Shown in pieces: positions 55,724-64,000 of a stretch of DNA of 64,000 nt. The stretch comes from an uncultured Flavobacteriaceae bacterium (GTDB lineage: Bacteria; Bacteroidota; Bacteroidia; Flavobacteriales; Flavobacteriaceae). The stretch lies in NCBI GenBank assembly GCA_905181615.1, contig CAJIYH010000005.1:1-64000 (forward strand), given 5' to 3'. The notes below the pieces were generated by a model. The model searched no databases. It was given only the letters and a program-made list of their open reading frames with translations, and was not told the DNA's origin. Each line of letters begins with the position of its first letter. The first letter of the stretch is position 1. The position numbers were made by a program, and so were the translations under genes.

Positions 55724-56668
55724 ATGAAACCCATCACAATAGTTAAAAATCGATCAGATATAGGGGCAGGAACCCGAGGTTCCGATTTGGGGGTAGATGC
55801 AATTGAAATTGCAGCAATCAATCAAAAAAATGGCTTCTTTAACGCCCATGAACACGTTGATGTTCCTACACATAACGAAACTATTTATAACAAGAATTTC
55901 CTCAAAATAGAGCACCGTTTGGGCTTTGTTTTGGAACAATGTGAGCGAGTATGTACTGCAGTTTCTAAAGTTTTAGGCCAAAACCGATTTCCATTAATCC
56001 TTTCTGGAGATCATTCATCTGCCTTTGGGTCGCTTGCTGGGATTCAAAAAGCAGCACCCGAAAAAACTCTGGGTGTGATTTGGATCGATGCCCATGCCGA
56101 CTTACACTCCCCTTTAAGCTCTCCTTCGGGCAATGTACATGGAATGCCTTTAGCTGCTGCCTTAGGATATGATAACGAAACTCTAGACGTAAATCAAGTA
56201 AACGATAAAACGCTTCAACTTTGGGAAAATCTTAAAAAAGTCGGAGGCGATAAACCAAAAGTTGCTCCCGAGCATTTAATCTTTTTTGGGGTGCGCGATA
56301 CCGAAGAACCTGAAGATAAAGTGATGGAGCAAAGTAACATCAAAAACTATCCGGTACACGAAATCCGACATCGAGGTTTGTCTTTATGCGTATGCGAAGC
56401 CCTCGAAAAACTCAAAGATGTAGACGAAATTTACATCTCTTTTGACGTTGATAGTTTGGACTGTGACTTAATTTCTAAAGGAACCGGAACTCCGGTTTCA
56501 AAAGGTTTTGACATAGACGAAGTGGTTGCGATTATTCAAAAAATAACTGCTTCTCAAAAAGTACTGGCCCTCGAGGTAACCGAAGTAAACCCCCTTTTGG
56601 ACAACAAAGGAAACCGCATGGCAGAAGCTGCTTTTGAAGTGATTCACAGACTCTTTCAAAAAAAGTAG
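55724..56668 (+). CDS. Arginase
   Basis: A 314-residue ureohydrolase. The Mn2+-binding motifs are LILSGDHSSAFGSL (first His), VIWIDAHADLHSP (D-x-H-x-D) and YISFDVDSLDCDLI (D-x-D). SGNVHGMPLAAALG includes the G-x-x-H-G-M-P of the substrate pocket. The N-R-S-D-I-G-x-G-x-R-G-S start is like that of arginases rather than agmatinases. It lies 5 bases after putA, so arginine can be split to ornithine and urea, with ornithine entering the same glutamate semialdehyde pool that PruA drains. Ornithine aminotransferase is not in the window. A formimidoylglutamase role is a less likely alternative. Confidence 0.85.
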   Translation: MKPITIVKNRSDIGAGTRGSDLGVDAIEIAAINQKNGFFNAHEHVDVPTHNETIYNKNFLKIEHRLGFVLEQCERVCTAVSKVLGQNRFPLILSGDHSSAFGSLAGIQKAAPEKTLGVIWIDAHADLHSPLSSPSGNVHGMPLAAALGYDNETLDVNQVNDKTLQLWENLKKVGGDKPKVAPEHLIFFGVRDTEEPEDKVMEQSNIKNYPVHEIRHRGLSLCVCEALEKLKDVDEIYISFDVDSLDCDLISKGTGTPVSKGFDIDEVVAIIQKITASQKVLALEVTEVNPLLDNKGNRMAEAAFEVIHRLFQKK

Positions 56669-56739
56669 TTCGCCATACAGCAACTTTTACCTTCAAAAAA
56701 GAACTACCTTGCGGCCACTATAATCTTTAGCTTAAAACC

Positions 56740-57171
56740 ATGGAATACGAAATAGGAGACCGCGTACAATTAACCATCCAAAGAGCAACCGACCTGGGGT
56801 ATGTTGTGCTTATTGATGACGAATTTGAAGGACTCTTATTCCGCAACGAAGTCTTCCAGCCGTTGAATCGTGATGCAGAAATTAGAGGTTATATCAAGAA
56901 CATTAGAGAAGACGGAAAAATTGATGTTTCGCTTCGCCCACAAGGGTTTCTAAACGTTATCGACGTAGATTGTGATGCTGTGATGGCCGCTCTAAAAGAG
57001 CAAGGCAGCTTGATGCTCACCGATAAAAGCTCCCCAGAAGCAATTAAGCGCGCACTCAGTATGAGTAAAAAAGCGTTTAAAAAAGCTGTTGGTTTTCTAT
57101 ACAAACGCAAACTGATTGTTTTGTTAGACGACCGAATTGAATTGGTGCAAAGCGACAAGAAGCCAAATTAA
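56740..57171 (+). CDS. S1-type/CvfB-like RNA-binding protein
   Basis: A 143-residue protein. Residues 1-75 form an S1/OB domain ([51 protein letters not shown]). Residues 80-135 form a winged helix ([40 protein letters not shown]). That is the C-terminal half of CvfB-type proteins, which usually have three S1 repeats, so this is a short version. Nucleic-acid binding is likely, perhaps in translation or RNA turnover. It precedes the DEAD-box helicase by 77 bases with a -7-like element between. It has no signal peptide. Confidence 0.75.
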   Translation: MEYEIGDRVQLTIQRATDLGYVVLIDDEFEGLLFRNEVFQPLNRDAEIRGYIKNIREDGKIDVSLRPQGFLNVIDVDCDAVMAALKEQGSLMLTDKSSPEAIKRALSMSKKAFKKAVGFLYKRKLIVLLDDRIELVQSDKKPN

Positions 57172-57248
57172 AAACCCAAATTTATTACCCGATAAAGATA
57201 TTGTATCTTTGTGCACTTAGGAGCAAGAAAACAAGCTCCCCCCCCCTT

Positions 57249-58484
57249 ATGAAATTTACTGATCTCGGCCTAGCACCATCGCTTTTAAAAGCAATACAAG
57301 AAAAAGGATATACAGAGCCTTCACCCATACAAGAAAAAGCAATCCCGCAAATCCTTCAAGGAAAAGACGTGCTTGCGTCTGCCCAAACAGGAACTGGAAA
57401 AACAGCTGGTTTTACACTGCCGCTGCTTCAGCTTTTATCGAAACAACAAAAATCGGGACACCGCAAAGTTCGCGCATTGGTACTTACACCAACTCGGGAA
57501 TTGGCTGCTCAGATTTATGAAAATGTAAAAGAATACAGTACCCACATCGACATCCGTTCTTCGGTAATCTTTGGTGGGGTAAACCAAAATCCACAAATAG
57601 CAACTCTACGCAGAGGTGTTGATGTGTTGATTGCAACCCCAGGACGTTTGCTTGATTTACACAACCAGAAAGTACTTTCTTTACAACACGTAGAGATTTT
57701 GGTTTTGGACGAAGCCGACCGTATGCTCGACATGGGGTTCCAACGCGACATCAATAAAATAATGGGTTTCTTGCCTAAGAAAAGACAGAATCTGTTGTTC
57801 TCGGCAACCTTTTCTAAAGAAATAAAAACCCTTGCTCAGGGGATTCTAAATCAGCCGGTACTGGTTGAAGCAACTCCCGAAAACACAACCGTTGATGCGA
57901 TTATTCAGCGGGTATATAAAGTAGACAAGACTCGGAAAACGGAGCTCATCATCAAGCTGATTAAAGATGGGAATTGGAATCAAGTTTTGGTGTTTACAAG
58001 AACCAAACACGGAGCCAACAACCTCACCAAACGCATGCTGAAAGCAAACATTGAAGCTGCAGCAATTCACGGAAACAAAAGTCAAGGTGCGCGAACCAAA
58101 GCCCTTGCAGGTTTCAAAGACGGAACTGTTGAAGTATTGGTAGCTACCGATATTGCAGCCCGTGGATTGGACATTCCGTTACTGCCACATGTAATCAATT
58201 TTGAACTTCCTAACATTCCTGAAGATTACGTTCACCGTATCGGAAGAACGGGTCGTGCAGGAGCAAAAGGGGAAGCCATTTCTTTGGTTTGCATCGACGA
58301 AAAAATATATTTACGCGACATCGAAAGAGTCGTAGGTATGCGCATTCCGTCGGAATTAAAAGAAGGCTTTGAACCCGATCCGAACATCAAGCCGGAACCG
58401 GTTAAGAAAAAAGGAAACAGCCGTCAAAAAGGAAGTTTCAATCGCTCTGGTGGTGTTGGCAGAAGCAGCAACCGAGGCCGTTAG
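57249..58484 (+). CDS. rhlE: DEAD-box RNA helicase (RhlE-like)
   Basis: A 411-residue ATP-dependent RNA helicase. All core motifs are present: Q-motif ([15 protein letters not shown]), I ([13 protein letters not shown]), Ia ([11 protein letters not shown]), Ib (ATPGRLLDL), II ([12 protein letters not shown]), III ([10 protein letters not shown]), IV ([14 protein letters not shown]), V ([11 protein letters not shown]) and VI ([10 protein letters not shown]). The tail is basic and low-complexity ([17 protein letters not shown]). I start at ATG 57249, the first Met before the Q motif; 57201 would add 16 unrelated residues. TATCTTTG at 57204-57211 is a likely -7 box. Role in RNA remodelling at low temperature or in ribosome assembly is usual for the family. 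Confidence 0.93.
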   Translation: MKFTDLGLAPSLLKAIQEKGYTEPSPIQEKAIPQILQGKDVLASAQTGTGKTAGFTLPLLQLLSKQQKSGHRKVRALVLTPTRELAAQIYENVKEYSTHIDIRSSVIFGGVNQNPQIATLRRGVDVLIATPGRLLDLHNQKVLSLQHVEILVLDEADRMLDMGFQRDINKIMGFLPKKRQNLLFSATFSKEIKTLAQGILNQPVLVEATPENTTVDAIIQRVYKVDKTRKTELIIKLIKDGNWNQVLVFTRTKHGANNLTKRMLKANIEAAAIHGNKSQGARTKALAGFKDGTVEVLVATDIAARGLDIPLLPHVINFELPNIPEDYVHRIGRTGRAGAKGEAISLVCIDEKIYLRDIERVVGMRIPSELKEGFEPDPNIKPEPVKKKGNSRQKGSFNRSGGVGRSSNRGR

Positions 58485-58729
58485 GACAGCCCCGCAGCCC
58501 TTTTTATAAAGGTTAAATAGCGACGATAAATGCCTCTGGTTTTGGCATTTCGTGCATATTTGGTGCGGAACAATTCGTGGATTATAAGCAGTTGAGGTTC
58601 CGATGAACGGTTCACCGCTTCGGAAGTTATTACATCATCCCATTCAAAATCCAGCTCGCCTGTATCTTTGTCGTAGAACCCAATAATTTCCGTTTCCATA
58701 TCGTATTGAACCGATACCCGTCTTTTCAT
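58481..58729 (-). CDS. Small protein of unknown function
   Basis: An 82-residue soluble protein. [21 protein letters not shown] suggests a short beta hairpin and the rest is helical with a basic end ([18 protein letters not shown]). I do not recognise a family. Its start is 6 bases after the oxidoreductase stop on the same strand, which supports a real, co-transcribed gene. Its 3' end overlaps the helicase 3' end by 4 bases. The reading is open for its whole length and composition is normal. Confidence 0.5.
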   Translation of the reverse strand: MKRRVSVQYDMETEIIGFYDKDTGELDFEWDDVITSEAVNRSSEPQLLIIHELFRTKYARNAKTRGIYRRYLTFIKRAAGLS

Positions 58730-58735
58730 TAAAAA

Positions 58736-59740
58736 TTAAGGTTTGATTTTTAGTACAAGTTTACCGAGTTTTTCTCCGCTAAACAAACGGTAAAACGTAT
58801 CTCTAAAATTCTCGATCCCGTCGTACACATCTTCTTTGGCTTTTAGTTTTCCTTCTTGCATCCAGCCCGCCATTATTTGCATGGCTTCGCGGTAGTGGTC
58901 TACATAATCCAAAACAACCATTCCTTTCATACTTCCACGATTAACCAACAGCGACAAGTAGTTTTTAGGTCCCTGCATGCCTGTAGTGGTGTTGTATTGT
59001 GAAATGGCTCCACAGATAACAATACGTGCGTTTTTACGGATAAAAACCAAAGCAGCGTCCAAGATGTCTCCTCCTACATTATCAAAGTATACGTCGATTC
59101 CTTTTGGGCAGTTTCTTTTGATTCCAGAAACAACATTTTCATTTTTATAATCTATGGCACCGTCAAATCCGAGCTCATCGGTCATGTAGGCACATTTTTT
59201 TGGACCACCGGCAATTCCGATTACAGTACAGCCTTTTATTTTAGCTATTTGTCCTACAACAGAACCTACTGCTCCAGCACCACCAGAAACTAAAACTACG
59301 TCTCCTTCTTTTATTTCACCTACTTCCAAAATTCCAAAATAAGCGGTCATTCCGGGCATTCCCAGAACACCAAGATACTTGGTGTGGTTGTCGGGATTCG
59401 ACTCAATTTGAACAAAACCAGATCCATCACCCACATAATATTGTTGCACACCACCCCAACCGGTTACATAGTCCCCGACCTTAAATTTGGTGTCTCCTTG
59501 GGTGTCAATTACTTTTCCAACACTTCCGGCACGCATTACTTCTCCGATACCTACTGGAGGGATATACGAACGGGCATCGTTCATCCACCCACGCATAGCT
59601 GGATCTAGTGATATGTGGCTTTGCTCAATTAGGATCTCGCCGTCTTTGAGGGCAGGAACTGTTTCTTCTACAAAGGTCCAGGTGCTCTCGTTTGGCATTC
59701 CTTTTGGGCGTTCGGCTAATAGTTGTCTTTTATTAATCAT
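58736..59740 (-). CDS. NADP-dependent oxidoreductase (MDR, CurA/LTB4DH type)
   Basis: A 334-residue medium-chain reductase without zinc. The cofactor-binding Rossmann motif is VLVSGGAGAVGSVVGQIAKI, and GIAGGPKKCAYM includes the NADP-selecting loop. The N-terminus (QLLAERPKGMPNESTWTFVE) and ISLDPAMRGWMNDARSYIPP are characteristic of the leukotriene-B4-dehydrogenase/CurA group of alkenal and ketone reductases. VYFDNVGGDILDAAL and GKLVLKIKP complete the fold. Length is normal. It reduces alpha,beta-unsaturated carbonyls in known members; the substrate here is unknown. The next gene starts 6 bases downstream. Confidence 0.9.
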   Translation of the reverse strand: MINKRQLLAERPKGMPNESTWTFVEETVPALKDGEILIEQSHISLDPAMRGWMNDARSYIPPVGIGEVMRAGSVGKVIDTQGDTKFKVGDYVTGWGGVQQYYVGDGSGFVQIESNPDNHTKYLGVLGMPGMTAYFGILEVGEIKEGDVVLVSGGAGAVGSVVGQIAKIKGCTVIGIAGGPKKCAYMTDELGFDGAIDYKNENVVSGIKRNCPKGIDVYFDNVGGDILDAALVFIRKNARIVICGAISQYNTTTGMQGPKNYLSLLVNRGSMKGMVVLDYVDHYREAMQIMAGWMQEGKLKAKEDVYDGIENFRDTFYRLFSGEKLGKLVLKIKP

Positions 59741-60040
59741 AAGGGTTGTTTTTTTTAAGGTCTAATATACTCGGAATATTTATTCTTATCAAGAGCGGCG
59801 CGCCTAAAAAAACACAAAACATAAACGTTGGTTTTTATACCATCTATTACATAATTCCTCCCGATTGTATCACCAGAGCTACCAACAACAAACCCATTAA
59901 CTCTTCCCTTTTTACTCAGCCTTGGCACAATTGAAACTAGATTTTTCTTCGATCAAGGTAAATAACAGAAGATAATACACAATATCAATTGTATTTAGCA
60001 ACTTATATTCTATATTACACTTCAACTATAAATTTATGTA
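59741..60040. other. 300-base gap without a recognised gene
   Basis: Divergent intergenic region between the oxidoreductase and the NTF2-like lipoprotein. It is A+T-rich in its right half, with short readings on both strands that look random. I see no RNA gene, repeat or strong hairpin. It probably holds the two divergent promoters. Confidence 0.5.
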
Positions 60041-60556
60041 ATGAAAAACTTAATTAAAGTATGCGTACTTGCCCTGGTATTGAATTCTTGTGCAACACAA
60101 ACAGATTCTGAAGCTAAAGAACGTATGATCGGGTTTCATCCAAATCTAGAAATACAAGACTTAAAATGGCATTTGGGAACTCAAGAAGCCATCGACCATG
60201 TTATTTCTTTAGACAAACTTTGGGTTGCTAAAGATTTTGAAGCAATGCGAGGTCATTTTGTTGACACCCTAAAAGTGACCAACTGGGATGGAGTAACGTT
60301 TACCAATTTTGATGCTTTCAAAGCGTCACAAGAAGCGGATAGTGCCGAAGTAAGTTGGACCTTCGATTATGCGTATTCTGTGGATATCAATCCTTCTATG
60401 GGAGGGGAACACGTGCAAGCAGGTTTTTCAATCAGTTCACCAAAAGAAGACGGAACTGTTGAAAAATATCTAGTTCACGAAAGCTACTACATTATAGACC
60501 AAAAGATTGTAACGCTGAGTCAATACAAACAAGCAGCTGCTCAATCTGAAGAATAA
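60041..60556 (+). CDS. NTF2-like lipoprotein
   Basis: A 171-residue exported protein. The signal ends LVLNSC (Cys17) followed by ATQTDSE, a lipoprotein pattern. The mature part is an NTF2/SnoaL-like cone: VISLDKLWVAKDFEAMRGHF, VTNWDGVTFTNFDAFKAS, VSWTFDYAYSVDINPS and KYLVHESYYIIDQKIVTLSQ. No catalytic pair can be identified with confidence. It resembles the exported genes at 49304, 51280 and 61770 in size and fold but is not a close copy. It is a single gene followed by two hairpins on its 3' side. A carrier or ligand-binding role is possible. Confidence 0.75.
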   Translation: MKNLIKVCVLALVLNSCATQTDSEAKERMIGFHPNLEIQDLKWHLGTQEAIDHVISLDKLWVAKDFEAMRGHFVDTLKVTNWDGVTFTNFDAFKASQEADSAEVSWTFDYAYSVDINPSMGGEHVQAGFSISSPKEDGTVEKYLVHESYYIIDQKIVTLSQYKQAAAQSEE

Positions 60557-60571
60557 GGTTTTATAAAAACT

Positions 60572-60618
60572 ACTCCCTTGGGAGTTTTGGACCCCTCTAG
60601 TTTGCTCTAAGGGGTTTT
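60572..60618 (+). terminator. Terminator region after the NTF2-like lipoprotein
   Basis: Two tandem hairpins: ACTCCC/GGGAGT (60572-60585) followed by TTT, and ACCCC/GGGGT (60591-60615) followed by TTTTG. They lie 16-60 bases past the stop codon. Confidence 0.6.
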
Positions 60619-60649
60619 GTTTGGGGTATTAACAAATGTAGGTCTAAGC

Positions 60650-60680
60650 AAAAAATTCCCGATCCTTTAAGAACCGGGAA
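60650..60680 (-). terminator. Terminator for the 60713 gene
   Basis: TTCCCG and CGGGAA bracket a partly self-paired interior; read on the minus strand the stem is followed by six T. It lies about 30 bases past the stop of the minus-strand membrane protein. Confidence 0.6.
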
Positions 60681-60712
60681 GCATTAGGTAATCTAAAAAA
60701 TGCTGGTAGTAT

Positions 60713-61138
60713 TTATTTACTTGCTGGAGCTTTACCCCAAATAGAAACAAGAAACATAACCGAAATAGTAGCATACATTACAATATATGGGAGGTCTGGC
60801 ATAAGTGTAGCCGGCCCTTCTGCAACGGTATGTCCTACATTTGAAATATAAGACTCTGCTATAGTTGATATTTCTTTTCCCATTTCTTTAAGTTCCGACA
60901 ATTGGAACGAGGTGTTTTTCTGATTCATCGAAAAATAAGCACCTACTTGTAGTCCAAAGAAAATAGGAAACGAACAAAACAAAGTAAGGATTGCTTTCCC
61001 ATAGGTTGGAAAATTAAGCTCATTGGATCTTCTTATTAAATAAAAAGCAAGAGTAGTCATCAATATAACTGCAATCGTGTAGATGGCATTATTAATGTAA
61101 ATTTGGTTGGAGAGCTGAAAAATTTCAAATTCATTCAT
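60713..61138 (-). CDS. Small membrane protein of unknown function
   Basis: A 141-residue protein with three hydrophobic helices (INNAIYTIAVILMTTLAFYL near residue 16, AILTLFCSFPIFFGLQVGAY near 50, YIVMYATISVMFLVSIWG near 117). A loop between helices 2 and 3 (LSELKEMGKEISTIAESYIS) is amphipathic. No family is recognised and no enzyme motif is present. It is a single minus-strand gene with its own terminator. The open reading and membrane topology support a real gene. Confidence 0.6.
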   Translation of the reverse strand: MNEFEIFQLSNQIYINNAIYTIAVILMTTLAFYLIRRSNELNFPTYGKAILTLFCSFPIFFGLQVGAYFSMNQKNTSFQLSELKEMGKEISTIAESYISNVGHTVAEGPATLMPDLPYIVMYATISVMFLVSIWGKAPASK

Positions 61139-61258
61139 AATATGGTTTTAAATTATTTTAGCTAAATGTAACAATATTAATTGTTTTTTGCAAGCCGTAA
61201 AATTTTCAAAACCCTAAACAAAGGGTCAATAATTGCAGTTTGTTTTGGATTTGTAGGG

Positions 61259-61546
61259 CTAGAAATTATCTTTTTCGAAATCTTCTAAGCTCCAGACCAC
61301 GTCTGGATTTTCAATAGAATCTGGTTCAGTATCCGTTGCTTTTGCATGAATATCTATGTCCTGATCGTCGAATTTCACGACCCAATAATCAATTTTATTG
61401 ATCTTAGAAATGCCCTCCAACAGCTCTGCATCTATGTTGTGCTTATGCTTTAAGTGGTGTGTAAAAAAATAGCAGCTTTTCCAACTCTGATCTTTTTTGG
61501 GTTTGAAGTCCAAAAGAAACTCATCGATTATATCCTGTCTGTTCAT
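61259..61546 (-). CDS. Small acidic soluble protein of unknown function
   Basis: A 95-residue cytoplasmic protein rich in Asp and Lys. It starts MNRQDIIDEFLLDFKPKKDQ, has a His-rich stretch (CYFFTHHLKHKHNIDAE), then a beta hairpin (DYWVVKFDDQDIDIHAKA) and an acidic end (VWSLEDFEKDNF). I do not recognise a family. It has its own position between two convergent or divergent genes and no close operon partner. It could be a small adaptor protein, but no function can be stated. Confidence 0.5.
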   Translation of the reverse strand: MNRQDIIDEFLLDFKPKKDQSWKSCYFFTHHLKHKHNIDAELLEGISKINKIDYWVVKFDDQDIDIHAKATDTEPDSIENPDVVWSLEDFEKDNF

Positions 61547-61769
61547 AAATTCAAATTATTTAAAAAGCAAAGAAAGACAATATTTATGAAAAACTAGAGG
61601 CTAATGTTTTTTGATGTTCTAATGAACTGTGTTAATATTCATAGAGTCGCTTGTTTTGTAGTTTCTAAATTAAAATCCTTTTATCTTAAAAAAAGCAATA
61701 CTCAGAAAATCAATTGTGGTTTGCAATATATAAGGCTATATTTAGATCTTATTAATCAAAACTATATTT

Positions 61770-62300
61770 ATGAAAAAACTAGTACTAAGTACATTGCTTG
61801 CAGGTTGTTTAATTTCTTGCCAAACTCCCGCAGAAAACGGATCAGATCATGCACATGGACCAACTGTTATTGGTTATGAAATTAGTGAGACTGGAGAAAA
61901 ACAAAATTTAATTGCTGGAGACATTGCAGTTATTGAAACCTATATGGAATTTATAAAAGCTCACAACGACAGAGATATTGATAAAATCATGGGTATGGTT
62001 CAAGATTCAATATTAATAAAAACTCAAGATGCACAGGAATTAAAAGGAAAGGCAATGCATAGACAAGCCTTGGAAAAATGGTTTCCAGAAAGTAATCCGA
62101 AGTGGGTCGTGAGATGGATGGCTGCCAATACCGTTGAAGTTAAAGACGGAGAAAACAGACATTGGTTAACTACAGGAATCGAAATTACGGAGACCCTAAA
62201 CGGTAAAGAGAGAAAAAGAGAACAAATACTTGATGTTAATTTTGTAGGTAAATTGATAAAAGAAGCCAGCATCTTTGAAAGGTCAAAGCCCATAGAATAA
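61770..62300 (+). CDS. NTF2-like lipoprotein
   Basis: A 176-residue exported protein. The signal ends LAGCLISC (Cys17) followed by QTPAENGS; a lipoprotein is likely. A His-rich linker (GSDHAHGP) precedes the NTF2-like domain (VIETYMEFIKAHNDRDIDKI, GMVQDSILIKTQDAQELKG, ALEKWFPESNPKWVVRWMAA). The last strand VNFVGKLIKEASIFERSK matches the usual SnoaL ending. It is the fourth protein of this fold among the exported genes at 49-62 kb, all probably envelope proteins. A clear terminator follows 11 bases after the stop. Confidence 0.75.
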   Translation: MKKLVLSTLLAGCLISCQTPAENGSDHAHGPTVIGYEISETGEKQNLIAGDIAVIETYMEFIKAHNDRDIDKIMGMVQDSILIKTQDAQELKGKAMHRQALEKWFPESNPKWVVRWMAANTVEVKDGENRHWLTTGIEITETLNGKERKREQILDVNFVGKLIKEASIFERSKPIE

Positions 62301-62311
62301 CTGATTTTTTA

Positions 62312-62336
62312 AGCCCTCCTTTGCGGAGGGTTTTTT
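62312..62336 (+). terminator. Rho-independent terminator
   Basis: CCCTCC and GGAGGG pair around a TTTGC loop (62314-62330) and are followed by six T. It ends the NTF2-like lipoprotein transcript. Confidence 0.85.
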
Positions 62337-62364
62337 ATTGTATGGAAACTTTATTGGACTTCTT

Positions 62365-63039
62365 CTATGAATCAAAACCAGTTTTCTTCCAAAGAATCAA
62401 ATCTCGATTTTCGACAACTTCATTTCCAAAAGGAGAATTTTTTGAAACATGAATCATCGCTTCTGCAACAAAAGATCCTAGTATCGGTTTCAATTTGTTT
62501 GGAAAAAGAAAAGCTAAAAATGGCATAATAAACTGCGCTATTTTTTCGCCAAATCTATACTCCTTTCTTTTGCCAATTAAAAGTGAAGGTCTAAACGTTA
62601 CAGCTGAAATTAAATTAAGCTTGAAAACCGCTTCATCTATTTTTCCTTTAAGTTTCATATAAAAAGAAGCGCTTGAGCTGTTTGCTCCCGAAGACGAAAC
62701 AAATAAAAAGGATTTTATATTCATTTTTTTACAAGCCATAGCAATGCTGAGGGTAATGTCAAAATCAATTTTTCTATACGCACTTTTATCTCCCTTTACT
62801 TGTGCTTGAGTTGTTCCAATGGCTGAAAAAACAAAGTCGCTGTTGGCAATACTTTGTTCAATTTGTTTCGTGGTGGAAAAATCAATAATACGGGTATCCA
62901 TTTTTGGATGCTTTTTGGAAAACGGCCTTCTGCTTACAACAATAACATGATTAAAGTATGGGTCTTCAAGAATAATGTCCAAAAGATAACCCCCTATTAG
63001 TCCCGTTGCTCCAAAAAGAGTTGCTTGTTTTCTTTCCAT
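62365..63039 (-). CDS. Atypical short-chain NAD(P)-binding protein (HTATIP2-like)
   Basis: A 224-residue Rossmann protein. ATLFGATGLIGGYLLDIIL is the G-x-x-G-x-x-G nucleotide motif, SDFVFSAIGTTQAQVKG the second cofactor segment and FLFVSSSGANSSSASFYMKLK the active-site-like stretch, in which Tyr and Lys are spaced as Y-x-x-x-K. It resembles the HTATIP2/oxidoreductase group of atypical SDRs. RPSLLIGKRKEYRFGEKIAQ is the usual C-terminal conserved region. Substrate is unknown. It is a single minus-strand gene. Family assignment is good. Confidence 0.8.
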   Translation of the reverse strand: MERKQATLFGATGLIGGYLLDIILEDPYFNHVIVVSRRPFSKKHPKMDTRIIDFSTTKQIEQSIANSDFVFSAIGTTQAQVKGDKSAYRKIDFDITLSIAMACKKMNIKSFLFVSSSGANSSSASFYMKLKGKIDEAVFKLNLISAVTFRPSLLIGKRKEYRFGEKIAQFIMPFLAFLFPNKLKPILGSFVAEAMIHVSKNSPFGNEVVENRDLILWKKTGFDS

Positions 63040-63152
63040 AGTAAAGTTCGTTTTTAATAATTTATTGTTTGGTAATACTTAAATCGGCAAACAAAATCTC
63101 CTCATTTCTCAAATCATGTGGCAAGTTTTTTTCATTACTTCAAAATGGAATT

Positions 63153-63284
63153 CTATTTCTTCTTACGTCTGTTGGCGTTTTTATCTCCTTTACGTTGTGG
63201 TTTGCTGTACTTCTTAGCAATCTTAAATTTATATGATCCGCCTAAGTTAACTTTTTTGTTTTTTGATTTCTTTTCTTGTTCCAT
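63153..63284 (-). CDS. 43-residue very basic protein
   Basis: A short ORF on the minus strand starting MEQEKKSKNKKVNLGGSYKF and ending in a run of Arg/Lys (DKNANRRKKK). About 40 percent of its residues are Lys or Arg. It resembles small ribosome-associated or nucleic-acid-binding proteins but does not match ones I can name, such as THX. It lies between the SDR gene and the last gene. Codon pattern is plausible; tentative. Confidence 0.4.
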   Translation of the reverse strand: MEQEKKSKNKKVNLGGSYKFKIAKKYSKPQRKGDKNANRRKKK

Positions 63285-63393
63285 TACTTCAAATATAAAA
63301 ATCTTTTGAACTTATTATATAAAGGCTTTTAAAGTTTTAGTTTTAAAAATATTTTTATAGCTTGCATATCACAATCATTAATACTATTTATTA

Positions 63394-64000
63394 TGAAAAA
63401 ACTATTAAGCCTACTCGTATTATTTTTTACTTTTATTCAAGTTCAAGCACAAAATGATGAGCCCATTCTTTTGATGTGGTATGGTCAAATAAATTCTGCA
63501 GACGCAGCAGAACATGTGCAATTAGAAAAGGACTACTATCTTAAATACCATCAGCAAAGAGTTGCAAACGGAGATATTTTAGGTTGGGATATGTGGCAGA
63601 TAATTAACCCTGATGTTAATGAAATGACAACAACTTACCTCTATGTTTCTTTGGTTAAAGATTTTGCTTCTATTGGAAAAAACACTCCGATTAACTCGCT
63701 TAAGGGAGTTCCTCAAAAAGAATGGGAAGCTGCACAAGACAAAGCAATCAGTCACTACATTAAAAACTACCAGCTGGTAACGTCAATTAAAGGTTCTTAT
63801 GGTACACAAGAAGCAACGGGTCCTGCAGATTATGCCGTTATTAATTATATGGAAGTAGATCCATATCAAACTGAAGCATATGAAAAATTAGAGTTGGAAA
63901 CTTTTTTGCCAATGTTCAAAGATGATAAAGTAAGAGCTGGTTGGGGACTACATAAGGTTTTAAACCAATTTGGAACAGATAAGCCGGTAAACTACATTAC
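63394..64000 (+). CDS. Exported ABM-like protein, paralogue of the 50452 gene, cut by window end
   Basis: At least 202 residues, 3' end missing. The signal peptide is KKLLSLLVLFFTFIQVQAQ. The mature part has LEKDYYLKYHQQRVANGDIL followed by GWDMWQIINP, then TTTYLYVSLVKDFASIGKNT and a second module DYAVINYMEVDPYQTEAYEK, LETFLPMFKDDKVRAGWGLH. These correspond in order to the elements of the protein at 50452. I infer two copies of a dimeric alpha/beta-barrel type domain. Function is unknown. It is divergent from the small basic ORF and has an A+T-rich upstream region. Confidence 0.7.

Noticed and set aside
61604-61879. 91-codon plus-strand reading before the NTF2-like lipoprotein
   Set aside because: Its end overlaps the signal peptide of the real gene in another frame; composition is random.
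1-64000. Search for tRNA, rRNA, CRISPR repeats, insertion sequences and phage genes
   Set aside because: No regularly spaced repeats, CCA-ended cloverleafs, transposase motifs or integrase motifs were seen by eye. A tRNAscan or ISfinder-type search could still find something.

Overview
The window looks like a marine member of the Bacteroidota, class Flavobacteriia. The signs are an A+T-rich genome, many lipoproteins with a Cys lipobox often followed by acidic residues, promoter boxes of the Bacteroidota type (TTG / TAnnTTTG), almost no Shine-Dalgarno sequences, a SusR-like one-component glycan sensor, and paired GH16/GH3 glucan enzymes. I see no rRNA, tRNA, CRISPR array, insertion sequence or phage gene.

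Positions 1-16.7 kb (all minus strand) form one long cell-surface polysaccharide operon. It starts with a winged-helix/nucleotidyltransferase-fold protein at 14352 and runs through UDP-glucose dehydrogenase, a KdnB/KdnA-like pair (8-amino-Kdo type chemistry), a family 2 glycosyltransferase, a Wzx flippase, a nonulosonate-type block (NeuB-like synthase, GNAT acetyltransferase, GT-B-like protein, SpsF/NeuA-like cytidylyltransferase, Gfo/Idh/MocA dehydrogenase, DegT aminotransferase) and two surface-carbohydrate genes. An O-antigen ligase/polymerase with TPRs (14.5-16.7 kb) and an Ala/Thr/Val-rich surface lipoprotein (16.8-19.0 kb) lie upstream. Most of these genes are broken by single-base indels or in-frame stops. 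The rest of the window has only one broken gene, so this is either real decay of a glycan island or a local sequence-quality problem.

Positions 19.3-22.6 kb hold a PBP4-type D-Ala-D-Ala peptidase, a DUF2147 protein, small membrane proteins and a pirin. Positions 22.6-31.2 kb form a laminarin-type beta-glucan locus: a propeller/Y_Y_Y/LuxR-HTH sensor-regulator, a glycan-binding-like lipoprotein, GH16, GH3 and a second GH16. No SusC/SusD pair is present. A minus-strand cassette of GHMP kinase, nucleotidyltransferase and Na+/solute symporter (31.2-34.9 kb) converges on it. A Tat-exported GH109-like NAD-dependent enzyme follows on the plus strand.

Positions 36.5-49.2 kb carry an AGCS amino acid symporter, a BNR/VPS10 propeller protein, a DUF458 protein, a maltose-phosphorylase unit (pgmB, GH65 and a convergent MFS transporter), a lectin/Ig-like exported protein whose C-type lectin halves are in swapped order, and a membrane protein. 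Positions 49.3-64 kb carry several small exported NTF2-like and ABM-like proteins (one a pseudogene), a proline/arginine catabolism operon (pruA, putA, arginase), an S1-type RNA-binding protein, a DEAD-box helicase, two oxidoreductases and a paralogue of the 50.4 kb protein cut by the window end.
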